From positions 29,023,501 through 29,087,500 of the forward strand of contig NC_068559.1 of NCBI RefSeq assembly GCF_022201045.2: DNA of 64,000 nucleotides, written 5' to 3'. Positions 20,204 to 33,071 of the stretch are shown here, in pieces (position 1 is the stretch's first letter; the number at the start of each line of letters is the position of its first letter). The notes beneath the pieces are model-generated. The model was not told the DNA's origin, did no database searches, and worked only from the letters and a program-made list of their open reading frames with translations. The position numbers and the translations under genes are program-made. The stretch is from Citrus sinensis. Taxonomy: Eukaryota > Streptophyta > Magnoliopsida > Sapindales > Rutaceae.

Positions 20204-21014
20204 ATGGCTCTTTGGCATCTTCCTCTTCTTTTGGCTTTGATCTCTTTCTCAGGTTACAAGAATCACATTAATTCATTAATCATGAATCTCGTTTCAAAAC
20301 GTTCTGTTTATTGATTACACTATTGTTTTCCGGTATATATTTTGTTTCACAGGCACAGATGCTGCAATATTCACACTGGAAAACAAATGCAAGGAGACAA
20401 TATGGCCAGGGATCTTAGCTGGTTCGGGAAAACCTGTTCTCATGAATGGGGGAGTTCGTTTGAACGCAGGAGAAAACATTAAAATTGAGGCACCGAAAGG
20501 GTGGTCTGGCCGATTCTGGCCACGTACAGGCTGTACATTTGATCAGTCCGGCAATGGAAAATGTGTCACCGGTGACTGTGGTGCTAAGTTAAACTGTAAT
20601 GGCGCAGGAGGTGAACCACCAGTATCACTAGCTGAGTTTACCCTTGATAGTCCCGAGGACTTTTATGATGTTAGCCTTGTTGATGGCTACAATGTTCCAA
20701 TGTCCATCATCCCTAGTGGCGGTACCGGCGGATGCAAGAGTGTTAATTGTGTTTCAGATTTGAACACAAAGTGCCCAGAAGATCTACAACAGAAGGACAC
20801 TGGCCGTGTTGTGGCATGTAAGAGTGCATGCATGGCTTTCAATACGCCTGAGTATTGCTGCACTGGTGCTTTTGGAGGTCCTAATACATGCAAGCCAACT
20901 AACTACTCCAAAATTTTCAAGGAGTCTTGTCCCGATGCTTACAGCTATGCCTACGATGATCTGACCAGCACATTCACATGTAAAGACGCTAATTACACTA
21001 TTAGCTTCTGTTAA
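20204..21014 (+). CDS. Thaumatin-like protein (PR-5 family), two exons
   Basis: Exons are 20204-20252 and 20353-21014, with a 100-bp GT-AG intron splitting a Gly codon at the end of the signal peptide. The protein is 236 aa. An N-terminal MALWHLPLLLALISFS is a secretion signal, and the mature part begins near AIFTLENKC. All 16 cysteines of the long-type family are present, as is the thaumatin signature GNGKCVTGDCGAKLNC. The Arg, Glu and Asp residues that line the acidic cleft are in place (RFWPRTGC, SLAEFTL, DFYDVSLVDG). Members are secreted defence or stress proteins that can bind beta-1,3-glucans and perturb fungal membranes. A vacuolar C-terminal extension is absent, so the apoplast is the likely site. 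The gene looks intact. The next gene downstream is convergent. Confidence 0.95.
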
Positions 21015-21923
21015 ATTTTATGTAAAGACACTATGAAGTAGGTGTGCATTATACAGATGTTCACAATAGTTGGAAGAGATTCTTCCCACATGAATGTTGT
21101 ATTACAATGCTAACAAGTTATGTTGTAATGTCTGGTAATTACATAACAGTGTATGGATTGATGTTTCTGGGGCATATTGGCCTCCATTCAATCCAAGAAA
21201 CTTTTATATAAGAAAGCTTGTAGCTTGCAGTATGAATAACACAAACATATTCTTCTGTTGTTTTTTCTTGGGTATGGATCAGTATCTATTGGCTACAGAC
21301 TTGCATAGAGCACAACAATACCACATTCAGCTAATGTTTTTTAAGTTTATCCTTTTCTCTAGTAGCTTCAATTTACGTGGAATACTTTGTTCATCAAGAA
21401 GCCAAGGATCAAGAATCAGGAAACAAAAAAATTGACCATCCCAGAAGTTTCCCAGCATGCTTAGCTGATTGCGAAACGAGCACAATGATGGTAAAAATTG
21501 AAAGTTCTACTACACAAGCAAAATATTCTATCAGAATCAAGGTTTGCTTAGAAATTGAAATGCCACCAATAGTTTTTTTTTTTTTTTTTTTTTTCTGGCC
21601 TTTAAAAAACGACGACTTTCAGATAAGATTGCAATTTACGGAAGTTTCATGTATACTCAAGAAGTCTTCTTCTTCCTGGCAAAATCAGTTAGCTTTTGTT
21701 TTACAAGCAAGTGTTTACAGGAAAATTTAAACACAGCATTGTCAATCTGAGGTCTCCAAAATCTACATTCCAACAAACCAGCAAGTTCTTCCAGAGAAAC
21801 ATGATTACCTGATTTGCATCAAACTCCAAGGTGTTTGACAGGATGATCCTCTGGTGAAGGAAAAATTTACCAGAAGCTATATGCAGCACAACCCATGTGG
21901 CAGTCGGTGAAAGAAGAGTAGTC

Positions 21924-23392
21924 CTACGATGATGTGCAACAGTTGTAACTCCTTCGCCCAGACTCTGGTTCCTGCCCAGGGACAACAATATTGGTAGCCT
22001 TAAGAAGCGAAGAACTCCCACCAGATTCTGATTCATCATTGGCAGTGAGAGCCTTTTTGCTGACAATTCGATAAATCTCTGTCAAGACTGTGAGGAAAGC
22101 AAGCTCAACATTAGTGGACTCAAGAGCTGATGTCTCCATGAAGCAGAGGCCTTCCTTTTCAGCAAACTCTTTCGCATCCTCAGTGGGTACAGCTCGCAGG
22201 GTCTCCAGGTCAGACTTGTTGCCCACAAGCATGATGATAATATTTTTATCTGCATGTCCCCGCAGTTCCTCTAACCACCTCGCCACATTATCAAATGACT
22301 GACGCTTAGTTATGTCATAGACCAGCATCGCCCCCACTGCACCTCTGTAGTATGCACTTGTTACAGCCCGATACCTAAGATTACCAACAACAGAGTACAC
22401 AAAATGAACCAAACATGAACCTATTACGTGCAAGGACATAGAAACCAAGAAAGCAGGGGAAATTTGAACTAGAAGCTCAATAAAAGAATTAAAGATCAAA
22501 AGCACATGACTATGAACAATAATAATAGATATGGTCCAACCTATTAGGCATTATCATGAGAAAGAAAGAAACTATCTGTCTCCCAATACATATGGCACTC
22601 CAAGAGGCATTCACAGGGCTCGACAATTATATTAATTAATCAGGAGCGGTTAATCCAGCTATTTTGAGTTAGCTACATAACTCTCGTGTCTATTTTAACA
22701 TGCCAAAGAAATCGCCTTCAATTTCTTGTAATATATTACATCATAAACAAACAACACATGATCAAATTTAGCCTACATTTGTAATATTACACAATTACAA
22801 GTTCCTTTCTCCACAAAATATATGAACAAACTTATAGTAACTAAATCAATTCATCGCGCATAGTTAATATTCTTCACATAGCATAATTCACAAAAGAGAC
22901 AGATCAGTTCCTACTGAAGAGGCCTAAGTAAAATTTTAAAAGCAATCAAAATGTTTTGTCAGCTTGAGCTACAGATCAACAAAAATATTCCATTCCTACT
23001 AAGCATATTCCACTTCACCGAACTGTAAAAATAATCCCATAGATTCTGATTTGACTTTGTACAATAATCTCGATCAAAATTACCAACATAAACATCTTAT
23101 GAAATCAGCTAAAAAAAGTACGAAAATATGAAATACTTTGACCCAAAAAAAAAAAAAAAAACCTTTCTTGACCAGCAGTGTCCCAAATCTGAGCTTTGAC
23201 ATTTTTGTGATGAATAACAACTGTTTTTGTTTGAAACTCAACACCGATCGTGGCCTTTGAATCTAAACTGAATTCATCTCTTGCAAAACGAGCCAAAAGC
23301 TGAGACTTGCCCACTGCAGAGTCTCCAATCAATACTATTTTGAATACATAATCGATTTTATTATTATAGTTACCTTGCTGAAAGTTGGACAT
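21924..23392 (-). CDS. Rab GTPase, RABA4 (Rab11) subfamily, two exons
   Basis: Exons on the minus strand are 23392-23163 and 22374-21924; the 788-bp intron splits the Arg codon of WDTAGQER|Y, a conserved place in plant RabA genes. The product is 226 aa. It has P-loop GDSAVGKS, the switch region [21 protein letters not shown] and the SA box ETSAL, and it ends CCTSS, the double-cysteine site for geranylgeranylation. RABA4 proteins act at the trans-Golgi/recycling compartment in secretion and polarised wall deposition, for example in root hairs and pollen tubes. The N-terminal [15 protein letters not shown] and the hypervariable tail fit RABA4. The donor (AAG|GT) is followed directly by a T homopolymer of about 18 bases, which is unusual. 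A 5' leader of 200 bases or more without intron is likely. Confidence 0.93.
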
Positions 23393-23639
23393 CTTAATTT
23401 TCTATTCGATACGTTTCGTAAGAGACTATGAGACCCAATAGAAAAGATGAAACCTTCGGATCAAAGTTACGTTTTTGAGTTGAATCAATCCGAAAAGGAA
23501 AGATTTTGTTAATATTATTGAAAAATCTGAGATGGGTTTGTGCTTTGTAGGAAAAAAGCATAAAAGATGAAGCAGTTCTGGGAGCAAGAAGAGCTTTTGA
23601 CATGAACAAAGAGAACCACGCGTCAAGACTAGAGAGGCC

Positions 23640-24336
23640 AGTTCAGTGGACCAAATGGTACTGTTTTTTTAGTTACTGACCTTGTGCCTTAAAAGTTTCA
23701 AGTAAAAGAAATGAAAAAAAAAAAAAATGGGGAAACAAATGTTTTGTTCACATAAAGGATTTAACAATATTACAATTTTACACCATGATATTTGAATTAA
23801 CGAACCAATTGCACTTAGCATGTCCCGTCTGATCCTTTTTCTACTCCTTAATAAAATAAAGAAAATAATGGATACGCAAAGATATATGTGAAAACCTCAT
23901 CCATCAGGTTTTTTAGCCATTTAGGTCTATGATCGAACTAAATCTGATTTCAAATATGCAGAAGCTTGTTATATTTTTCACCGACTTGAAAGAGAGTTGA
24001 ATGGATATGATATATTAATTTTCATTATATCAGGCAAGGTGCAAATTATCAACCTTTTTATTTCTCTCTTTCTTACATCAGTGCTGACCCTGATTTTTAT
24101 AGTAGGATCAAAGAACTTAAACTTGCCCTTATATCATCTGTTTTATCTTTTATTGATAGCATCTAAAATCATAGTTGAGATAAATTCTCTAGCCTTGTGA
24201 ATATACCAGGCTTAGAGTCCTTTGCAGTAACAAAGAATTGTGACCTTACATGATGTTGTCAAATAGTAGCTAGGTATGGTAGAAACAACATTTAGGTTCC
24301 GTTTAGTACATTAACGTCGTGGAATAAAAGCTCCAA
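23640..24336. other. Intergenic, no gene recognised
   Basis: AT-rich DNA upstream of the Rab gene. A half-element end (TTAGGTTCCGTTTAGTACATTA at 24294) resembles a Tourist-like terminus but has no partner. Confidence 0.45.
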
Positions 24337-25205
24337 ACACTTATGTTGTGTTTACTTTTTGGATTGCAATCCTTAGATTAGGAGTGTGGAGTGGGAGTGG
24401 GAGTATGGTGTTTACTTAGACTAAATAAAAGTATGGATTGTCAATCAGAATTCTAATTATTTGTTTACTTTGTCTTGGATTGGGAGTAAATTATTTTAAA
24501 TTACAATTTTATCCTTATGTACAGAATTATAATTTGTAATTAAAAAATTAATAAAAAATATATTTGGAAAATAAAATAAATATTTTATTATATTTATAAA
24601 TTACTAATATTCTTAATGATGTAAATCATAATTTTTTTTAATTTTAATTTAAATTATGTGAATAAAAATTATTAATAATAGCAACAGAAATGAAATATTA
24701 TTATTGATAATATAGTACAAAATTAATATTTTTTTAGAATAAAATATTTATTAATATTAAATAAATAAATAATTAATATTTATTAAAATTAATGTTTAAT
24801 ATTATTAATTTAAATATAATTTTTATTTATTTTTATTTTATTAAATTTAATAAAATAAATATGATATAATTATTATTTTTAATAAATATGATATTATTTA
24901 TTTTATTAAATATGATATTATTTATTTTATTAAATATGATATTATTTATTTTATTAAATATTATTTATTTATTTTATTAAATATTATTTATTTATTTATT
25001 TTTATAAAGATAAAATGGGAAGAGGGGGGAGTGGATTCCCACTCCCACCTCTTCCCATGGGAGTGGGAATCTCACTCCCCACTCCAAAATTGAGTGGGAC
25101 TCACGAATTCCCACTCCCACTCCTCCCTTTTTTAAGGTAAGTAAACACTGGAGTGAGAGAAATCCACACTCCACGCTCCCACTCCAGAAAATAAACATTA
25201 CCTTA
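24337..25205. mobile_element. Non-autonomous AT-rich element, copy 2 of the family seen at 8479-9753
   Basis: Left end GTGTTTACTTTTTGGATTG...GGAGTGTGGAGTGGGAGTGGG; right end is the inverse of ATGTTTATTTTCTGGAGTGGGAG. It contains the same central mirror GGGAGTGGATTCCCACTCCCACC (25028-25050) and the same inner block TTTGTTTACTTTGTCTTGGAT as copy 1. There is a possible 5-bp CTTAT duplication at the ends. It lacks an ORF. It sits just 3' of the bHLH gene. Confidence 0.65.
24895..24998. repeat. AT-only tandem repeat, 24-bp unit, about 4 copies
   Basis: Repeats of ATGATATTATTTATTTTATTAA with decay at the 3' end. It lies inside the AT-rich element and is absent from copy 1, so it probably expanded after insertion. 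Confidence 0.8.
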
Positions 25206-25733
25206 TAGTTTCCTTGCACACCTGTCAAAAGGTTGAAACAAAGGACCCTTAGAGTTTGGATTGAACAGATAACACATCCCATAACCGTAGATTCCGAACG
25301 AAGACATTGACTGGGAAAGATGATGGCACATCAAACCCGGATAAGCGTTGGTGTCCACGCTTATAGTTTTAGCTTAAGTTTGTATGTCATTAGCTCGCCT
25401 TCCAATTTCTTTCAGCATCCCAACTCATACAATTTCTTTTCAAACTTTCGGCCAACAGCTAAAAGATTGTACTTTGTATTGAAGAAATCATGGATGAAGA
25501 AGCTTAATACAATTAATCTACGTGAAGAGAATCAAAGCAAGACAATCACTCTACTCAATTGGATCTTACAATAAATTACAACAGCATTCTTTTCAACCCG
25601 CTAAATCTCACTCGCTATCCGATTATTTTTTAAGGGCAGTGGAAATGAGGAGTTATCTTTCTTTTTCATCTCACAAGTAGCAGCTTCCTTAAGCTATCTG
25701 TACAGATACAAGTCTGCCGGAAGTTTTTGTAAT

Positions 25734-27877
25734 TCAACATAGCTTTTGTTTGTTTGGGCACATGCATTTTGCCTTCTTGTCCGTGAGTAACTGCACGAAA
25801 AGGAAAAAAATGTGTGGTTAGGGCAGGTAGTGTTGGTTAGCTGTTCATGTGAAGTTGATTAAAGGGTTGTATTCTATTATGTTACCTTGACTTGTTTCTG
25901 AAGATCTTTAATGTGTTCAACTGCCAGATCTAACATTTCAGCTGTGTTTGTTTGCTGCGAAAAAGAAAGTTAAAAAATCAATGAGTATCAAGCAAAAATT
26001 AGGACTAACACAATTGAGAGATAATCCTAGTCTCTCAAGTGTTAAATACCTTGTCCATGTTAGGGAAAAGGTCTTGCAATTTCCTCATTCGTTCACTTAT
26101 CCGAGTTCTTCTAACCTGAAATTAACATATCCCCATTAAATATGTCATGATTTGAAAGATGGAAATCCCAAAAGAATCACCATAAAAACCAATCTTATTT
26201 TGTAACAGATGAGATTACCCTCTCGGCAATGCTTCTTGGATGAGTGGCACAACCTCTCTTGGCTCGAATCTTGCAAGGAACAGAACCTTGAAAATGCAAA
26301 AACTTCTCCACAGCAGCCATTTCAGCAGATGTTTTTGGTAAGCTCAAATGGTGGACCAAGCGAGTAGATTGGTTTCCAGAATTTCCATTCTAATAAATTA
26401 TAATACAATCAGTGACTAGATGAAGGCTAAGCAGAACAAAGCGAAATAAAAATGACAAGCAAAATCTACCTGAGTTTCATATGCGTCTAGACCAAAAGAC
26501 ATGTTGCAAGTACTGTCTCTAGCCCTCTTAACACCACTGAATGAAGCATCATCCCAAGGATCGCTTGGAAAATTGGACACGTATTGTCTACTGGCACCAT
26601 TATTGCCCACAAGGTTTTTCTCCGGGCTACTATTCCCCATGCTTTGGTTCCCAGTTTCAGTAATCTGAGGCATAAATCTTGAAGATGACCCAGGTGACAA
26701 GTTAACACGATTGATTAACCTACTAGCCGATGTGCTAGCTTCTAAATTAGTACCATTGCAAGCTCTAAAGCATCCCCCATTTCTCATTCCAGCAAAGCCT
26801 GGTAATAATTACGAGATTGTTAGCAACTAATATAAGATCAGGAATGGGATTAACCCGTATTTGATTTTTTTTCTGGCCTTAGTTAATTTCAGTTGAGCAT
26901 CACACTAACAAATTGGTAAGCATTCCAAAGCAGAGATGACATCAAAATAAAAGCTTGAGCAACTCAAATTGCCATGCAAGAAAAAAACATTTAAACTTTC
27001 CAGCAAAAGGATTTGCAAAAGAGATAATGATAAGTTTGATTGCTTAAAAACTGTAGTAAAGCAGTACACTTTTGTTTTCTTTTTTCAGCTTTGACTTCAA
27101 AATATTTAGTCATTTGCAACTTGGCTAAGCACATGGATACTTGAAAAAACATAATTCATTAGATTCAAACTATATTTTAAAAAACTATTCCAGCCTTCTC
27201 AAAAAACAAACAAAGATTGACATAAAAGAATAACAAATAAGAGGGAAGAAATAATTGATTATGAGCATGAAACAAAGAGAAATACCATTGTCAACTCCTA
27301 GATTGGAGAAAAGTCCAGCTGGAGAGCTGTTTTGCCTAGTAAGATTAGAACCATTTCCGGTAGCCATCCTCTCTTGCATCGAATTTTCCAAGGCCATAGA
27401 GCTCGCAACACCATAGGAATTATCCATGGCATTACCAACATTCACTGAAATATCATTTCCCACACTATGCACAGGCAAATTTTGGTACACCATCTGTGAG
27501 GAGCCATTAGAATACTCATTCTGTTCAGTAATAGGCTCTGGCTCTTCTTGCTTCATAGCTTTTACCCCAAATTCTTGTGAAGCATGAGAACCAGAATCAC
27601 CAGAACCATTACACGGTAACATATATTTTGCAAGAAAATTGTCTATTTCAGGACTTGAAGGTCGAAAGTATCGATAATCCTCACAATTACCACCGCCACT
27701 ACTACTATTGACAAGACTCTCAAGAAATGAGCTTGGTGCAGACCGATATCGCGTTAAACTAGAATCACTCAGCTGGTTGTTCTGTTGATCATAATGGGCA
27801 CTTGAATCCATGAATTCTTGATTCTTCCTCAAGTCTCCCTCTGGATATTTGAAATTAGGAGTGTACAAAAGACTCAT
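25734..27877 (-). CDS. bHLH transcription factor of the bHLH122/bHLH130 (FBH) group, six exons
   Basis: Minus-strand exons: 27877-27286, 26798-26470, 26389-26219, 26115-26050, 25954-25886 and 25790-25734. All have GT-AG borders with the frame kept, giving 427 aa. The first two exons encode a Ser/Asn-rich region with the group's conserved blocks (RYRSAPSSFLESL near residues 43-55, then SPAGLFSNLGVDNG). The bHLH domain is spread over exons 3-5: RSIAERVRRTRISERMRKLQ, FPNMDKQTN, then AEMLDLAVEHIKDLQKQVK; the H/E/R DNA contacts of E-box binders are partly visible (AERVRRTRISER). The tail ends KAKCMCPNKQKLC. Arabidopsis relatives are FLOWERING BHLH activators of CONSTANS and stress regulators (bHLH122). 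Whether this gene is the 122-like or 130-like copy cannot be decided by eye. The gene looks intact. Confidence 0.9.
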
Positions 27878-27889
27878 GTTTCCTGAAGA

Positions 27890-28470
27890 ATCCTGTGAAC
27901 AATCAAAACCATAAATGATTCAACCTTACTAAGTTTAAATTCTTGACAATTTAATATTCAAGTATAGTAATAAAGTACCTCAAAGATTAATTTTCTCAAT
28001 AAATATAACTCCAAAGTTCTGATATTGATTATTTATCTTCAATTCTTTACGTCTAAGCTTTTCTCTAACTTCAAAAACAGCTTCTTCTTCACAAGGACAC
28101 GAAAGAGTCAAGAAAGAATTTGCTTTTTCTTCACCCAAAAGCTGCAAAAAAATTAAAAAATCTTAACTTTCAGAAAGAACCCAGATAAGAATTACTTTCT
28201 TTTACACTACAAACATTAGTCACAACCCAGTAGCCTCAAACACACAATTCGGAGCTCAAATTCAGCTTACATAATGGAACGCATAAAACAAATCAATAGC
28301 TGCAAAAAGATCGAATTTTGATTCATCGAAGTACCTCAACTCCCTGTCAGAGTCAAAACAAGCTGCTGTTATTTATCTGATTATTTTTCCTTTCCAAAAA
28401 CACTGAAAACAAGAAACAAGCAAAGAGACAGCCAAAGGCTTGCAAGAAGAAAGATGAGCAAAACCCAGCA
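27890..28470 (-). promoter_or_regulatory. Probable 5' leader (and possible leader intron) of the bHLH gene
   Basis: AT-rich, pyrimidine-rich on the minus strand, without open frames of interest. I did not find a decisive leader splice site. Confidence 0.35.
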
Positions 28471-28479
28471 ACTTATGCC

Positions 28480-31448
28480 TCACAGTCAGCGACCTTTATG
28501 CAGTATGTGGTTTCGAAAACAACCTTAGTTTTGTACAAAACTACAGTACTGCCATTGATGACGCATCGTGGTCCATGGACGTCGACTAGACCATGACAAA
28601 ATTGACATGTAATGTAAGCATATGGGTTGACCGAACTACCCGAAAACGGTGGTAAAATTACTGAGATGTGTCCCTGGCGTTTAAGGATTCTTTTTATTCG
28701 TTTTCTTTGAATTGAAATTGTAAACGTATATTTGCTTCTTCTTTTTTTTGTTTTTTTTTCCTTCTGTGTCGTATGAGTTTTTGAATACAACCTTATCCAA
28801 GTATGCAAGCATACGATGCTTTGCTTATGGGTCAAGCGTCTTTATTCAAACGTGGAGAGCCAATGTGTGGGCACTATCAAACGTATCGCACTGGGTGGTA
28901 ATATTGAATATAAAAAAATATTGATGATCTTTGGTTCATAGGTAAGAGGCAACAAATAATAGTAGGATTCAATGCATTATGACCCCATTTTATCTTATTA
29001 TTTATTACTATTTAATATTTTTTAACCTAATCCAGCTACCACTCATGTATCATTTTCATAATTTCTTAGTCCGTAAATGGTCTTTGTCGTGTTAACTTTC
29101 AATACACCAAGGTTAATCCAAAAACTAAAGATTAAACTGAAATTACTAAATAATTTGAATAATTTGAATAATTTTATTGGATTAAGTCATCTCTCGACTT
29201 TTAATTATGTCTCCCATTTATAATAGCAATATTTCATATATGAACACAAATATATTAACACACATAGTACGAAGTGGAATGCTAAAAACTTATTTTCGTA
29301 CCCTTAATGATTTAATGATAAGATGATTCATTCATTTAATTATTTTTTTATCAATTTATTAGATATAAGCATGCAGGAAGTAGACTTTTATTTTTATCTT
29401 TTTCAAATTAAAACAAAAAACAAAAAAAAAGACGTGTAAGTTGATTTATTGACTATGAAGAACAAAGAAGAGTGTTCATATTTGAATGAAATGTGGATTG
29501 TTAATTTATATTATATAGGATATCAAGCGAAAATATCCCCTCGTGCCGTTCGTTTGACCCACTTGCCGCCGAATTTGCAATATTACTTCACTTTTGGATT
29601 TTTCCAATTTAACCACAATTTCCTTGAGACTCAAATAATTTTATTTTAGTTACAAAACGACACTTTTAAGATTTAATTATCCCATATTATTTGATTCTAT
29701 GGATTCAATGGAGAAGGGATTAAAAGACAAGGCAAGAAAGGCTTCTTGGTCAAGAAACTAGTAAAAAATTTAATGATCCTGCCGGGTAGTTTTGCAAAAC
29801 CAGACAATCGTTAGCTGTTTTCTTATTACTTTATTAACGATTAATTAAACTCGCTAACCACCATCAATAGTAATGAAAAGCGAATTGCAGCTTAAATTAT
29901 ATCAGCGAGTATCTCGTGATCTCAAATTGAAGCGAATGATATCGTTTCACTTGCACCGTCCGTTCAGCTGACTTTGCAGATCAAGTCAACCCTCTTAAAT
30001 AAAAAAGTCAAAACTACTATTTTGGCATTGACCAAAATTTTCATTCAACTCGCGGCGTCTTGTCAACCTTGCCGACTGATTAATTAGCTTCACCAAATTT
30101 CACCAACTAAAAGGGGGTTTTGAATTTTGACACGTGCGTAAAAATTAACTTTTCGAGTTCACATTTTGTGTTATTTTCAACTAATCATCAAACTCGCCTC
30201 GAATTAATTATGTCGACGATTATTATGTGAGTTCAAAAAAAAAAAACATTTGTGTGTGAACATGCCGCAACCTTCAACGTGTGCACCTGATCCTCAAACT
30301 ATTACCAAGTCATGTTAGTTGAATTACAAAATAAGCCAAAGCGAATAGGCCGATTACATATGCTACACTTCAGGTGATTCTTTATTAATCTCTTGGGATG
30401 CAAAATTATTTATTGATTTAAGAATTTTTTTTTTTTTTTTAGTGCATGCTTAAAATTGTTGCCTGCGCAGAGAGAACAAAACTATTCCAATGGATAAGAA
30501 GAATAAGAGATATGCTTCATTTTAGTTCTTGATGCTAGCAATGATATCATCAAGTGTCACTGTCCTTAATTCCCACTTGCCCACAGATAGGGCATTTCTA
30601 AGTATTTTTCTTTCTTTCTTGATCGTGACGAAAGAACCCAGTTCCATTGGATTAAGATCGATATAGCACGAGGACATAGAGAAATCAATTTTAAAAAAAA
30701 AAAAACTTTGGTGCAGTTTAGTAGTAAGATATTGTATCTTTTACGTTACAAGGGTTAAAAAAAATTATAACTATGAGATAAAAATTGATAATGGATAAAT
30801 GTAATTTTTAAATAATAATTTTGACAAAAATACTGAAGATATTATAGATATCTCACTTTAAAAGTACTTATCTTCTAAGATACAACAGTTGATTCTTAAC
30901 AAATATTTTATTATTGTAATTTTTAAACTATAATTATCCAACCTTAATATCAAACAAGTCCTTCGTTTACTTAAATGAGCTTCAAATTTTTTTATCAAGT
31001 TTGCATGTCTTTAGATTTTCAAATTGTGGATTTTCAATTAATTAAAATTGCCTACTATTAAATTCACAATCGAAACAATTTGTACTCGATAATTCTCAAA
31101 ATATGCACTTAGAGAAGACTTGTCCTTCATTATGAATTTTCCCTCTTTGCTGAATATGTTCGCTCTACTAGTTGAGCTCCTACGGTACCAACACAATATA
31201 AAACTAAACCAATCATTATAATAAGAAGGGCAAGTATGCACCAACCACTTGATGCTCCACACTATCAAAAAACACACTAATTTTTTTTTCTTTTGGCTAT
31301 CTAGTTGAAGTTTAAGAAGTGTATCACTTTTTCATTTTTCAATTAACACAGTTGGAGGAATTAACAAAATATTAATAAAATAATAATTTATCCCTGAAAG
31401 TAAAAACACCATTTAATCATAGCTAAATGACAACAAAAAAAAGATTCC
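28480..31448. other. Intergenic, no gene recognised
   Basis: AT-rich DNA. Open frames (28473-28835 minus, 29449-29649 plus, 31038-31277 minus) show no recognisable domain. A weak MITE-like pair of ends lies at about 30712-30962 (GTGCAGTTTAGTAGTAAGAT and inverted GACTTGTTTGATATTAAGG). Confidence 0.45.
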
Positions 31449-31946
31449 TTTTGTACTTGTTGGGATCAATGGCGGCGCCATATAATGGCTAGCAAGTAGG
31501 GATGGCAAAAATTCCCACGAGGACGGGTACTCTTGGGGATTTCCCCATTCGGGGAGGGTATGAGGATAATTTCATACCCAATTTCTTATTCAGGGAGGGG
31601 ACGGAGAAATTTTTTTACTCAATTTCTTATTCAGAGAGAAGACGGGGCTAAGGTGGAATCCCCATCCCCTACCCATTTCCCCATTTTAATTTTTTAAAAT
31701 TACTAGTAAATAAATTATAAAATTTAAATTATAAAATTATAAATATTGGTAAAAATAAAAAATATCAAAATATTTATATTATTAAACTTTTAGGCCTAAT
31801 TAACTAATTAAAGTCCTAAATTTTTATTTAGGACATTAAAAAGACCGAGTAGATTCTAATAGCCAAACATTTTTTTTAATTTTAATATTCTTTAAATATT
31901 TTGTACTTGTTGGGATCAATGGCGGCGCCATATAATGGCTAGCAAG
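31449..31946. repeat. Exact 48-bp direct repeat flanking a 402-bp insert
   Basis: 31449-31496 and 31899-31946 appear identical. Each covers 18 bases outside the hAT left end plus its first 30 bases. The segment between (31497-31898) begins TAGGGATGGCAAAAATTCCC and turns AT-rich. A 48-bp duplication is far longer than normal target-site duplications. Confidence 0.85.
31497..31898 (-). mobile_element. Nested repeat of the AGGRATGGCAAAA family (probably non-LTR, minus strand)
   Basis: On the minus strand it ends ...GGGAATTTTTGCCATCCCTA. The same terminus with GGGTCGGG-type sequence is present at 45982. A fixed end, variable other end and variable-length flanking repeats fit a 5'-truncated non-LTR retroelement; this class is inferred. 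Confidence 0.45.
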
Positions 31947-32384
31947 GGCTAAAGTCCCTGCTCGACTTCTCAAAATTTATAAATTTAATTTGATATTTGT
32001 CTCATTTTTTAATTTGATTTACCATAAAAACTCTTATTAAAGATTAAAAATAACTAAAATATCAAGTATTTATTTTTACACTTTCAACCCATAAAGAAAC
32101 ATTGTTATTTTGAAATTCCTCAAGTCATTACTATCCTTGCACAAAAAAAAAATAGAGAAAAGAAACTACTTCATCTTATTGAGTTTATGCAAATGATTTT
32201 TCTTCAATGAATTTTATACCACTTAAAGTTCAACTTGATATTTACATTATGGATGTTGGTTCTAAGAACAAATTTTCAAAATTGAAAGGATTAGAATGTA
32301 TCAAGAAAAATAATTGATACTAAAAAGGATAGATTGTATTTATTAATTTGTTTATTGATGATATCAACATTGATTTTACCATTA

Positions 32385-32744
32385 GGCTCCGTTTGGTACA
32401 GCTTATTAAATAGAGCTTATAACAGTAGAGCTTATAGCAATAGAGCTTATAACAATAGAGCTTTTGGACAAAAAGTAATTGAGTGTTTGGTTGTCAATAA
32501 AAAAAAGTATTTTTGAACCATTAAACTGTGTGATATTTTTTATATTATCTATTTTTAGAAAAGCCTATAACCTCTACTCCCAAAAGCTCAAATTTTGGGC
32601 TTTTGCTAGTAGAGGTAAATTAGCTTATTTAAGCTAAAAAAACTCTACTAAAAAAATAACCAAACACCATAAAAATTTTAAAAAAGTACTTATATGATTA
32701 AATAAGCACTTATGGCTCTTAAATAAGCCATACCAAACAGGCAC
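32385..32744. mobile_element. Tourist-like (PIF/Harbinger) MITE, 360 bp
   Basis: TTA duplications at 32382-32384 and 32745-32747. Terminal repeats GGCTCCGTTTGGTA and inverted GTGCCTGTTTGGTA, followed by a GCTTATTNAA motif on both arms. Near the left end there is a short run of TAGAGCTTATAACA-type repeats (32410-32465). Confidence 0.85.
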
Positions 32745-33071
32745 TTAGTCACAAATACAGTAGAAATGGCATTTTCAGCTACGAATTTTGTGAAAAAATC
32801 ATTTGTAAAATTGGATGAGAGATCAGTGATATGATTGTTGTATATATAGAAAAAAAGGTTTATTTTGTATTTTTGATGATAAAGTTATTCTTCAACATTT
32901 TTAACATATAAAAACATGACGAGATTAGTTATAAATGTATTGAATTGAATATATTAATGAATTTTTATTTTGGTATTTGTTACTTGTTGGCATTTTTTAA
33001 AAAAAATTATATTATTGTTCGAACTTAGTCCCCTGCTAGATTGAATTCTCGGCATCGCCACTGCTTGGGAT

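Larger units (their letters stand above)
31467..33063. mobile_element. hAT-like DNA transposon remnant with two nested insertions
   Basis: Left end CAATGGCGGCGCCA and right end inverted CAGTGGCGATGCCG resemble the CAGTGGCGGAGCCA ends of plant hAT elements. Flanking octamers GTTGGGAT (31459-31466) and CTTGGGAT (33064-33071) fit the 8-bp hAT duplication with one mismatch. Its interior is non-coding and has received two insertions (31497-31898 and 32385-32744). Confidence 0.6.

Noticed and set aside
20687-20893. 68-codon minus-strand frame
   Set aside because: Shadow of the thaumatin-like coding exon.
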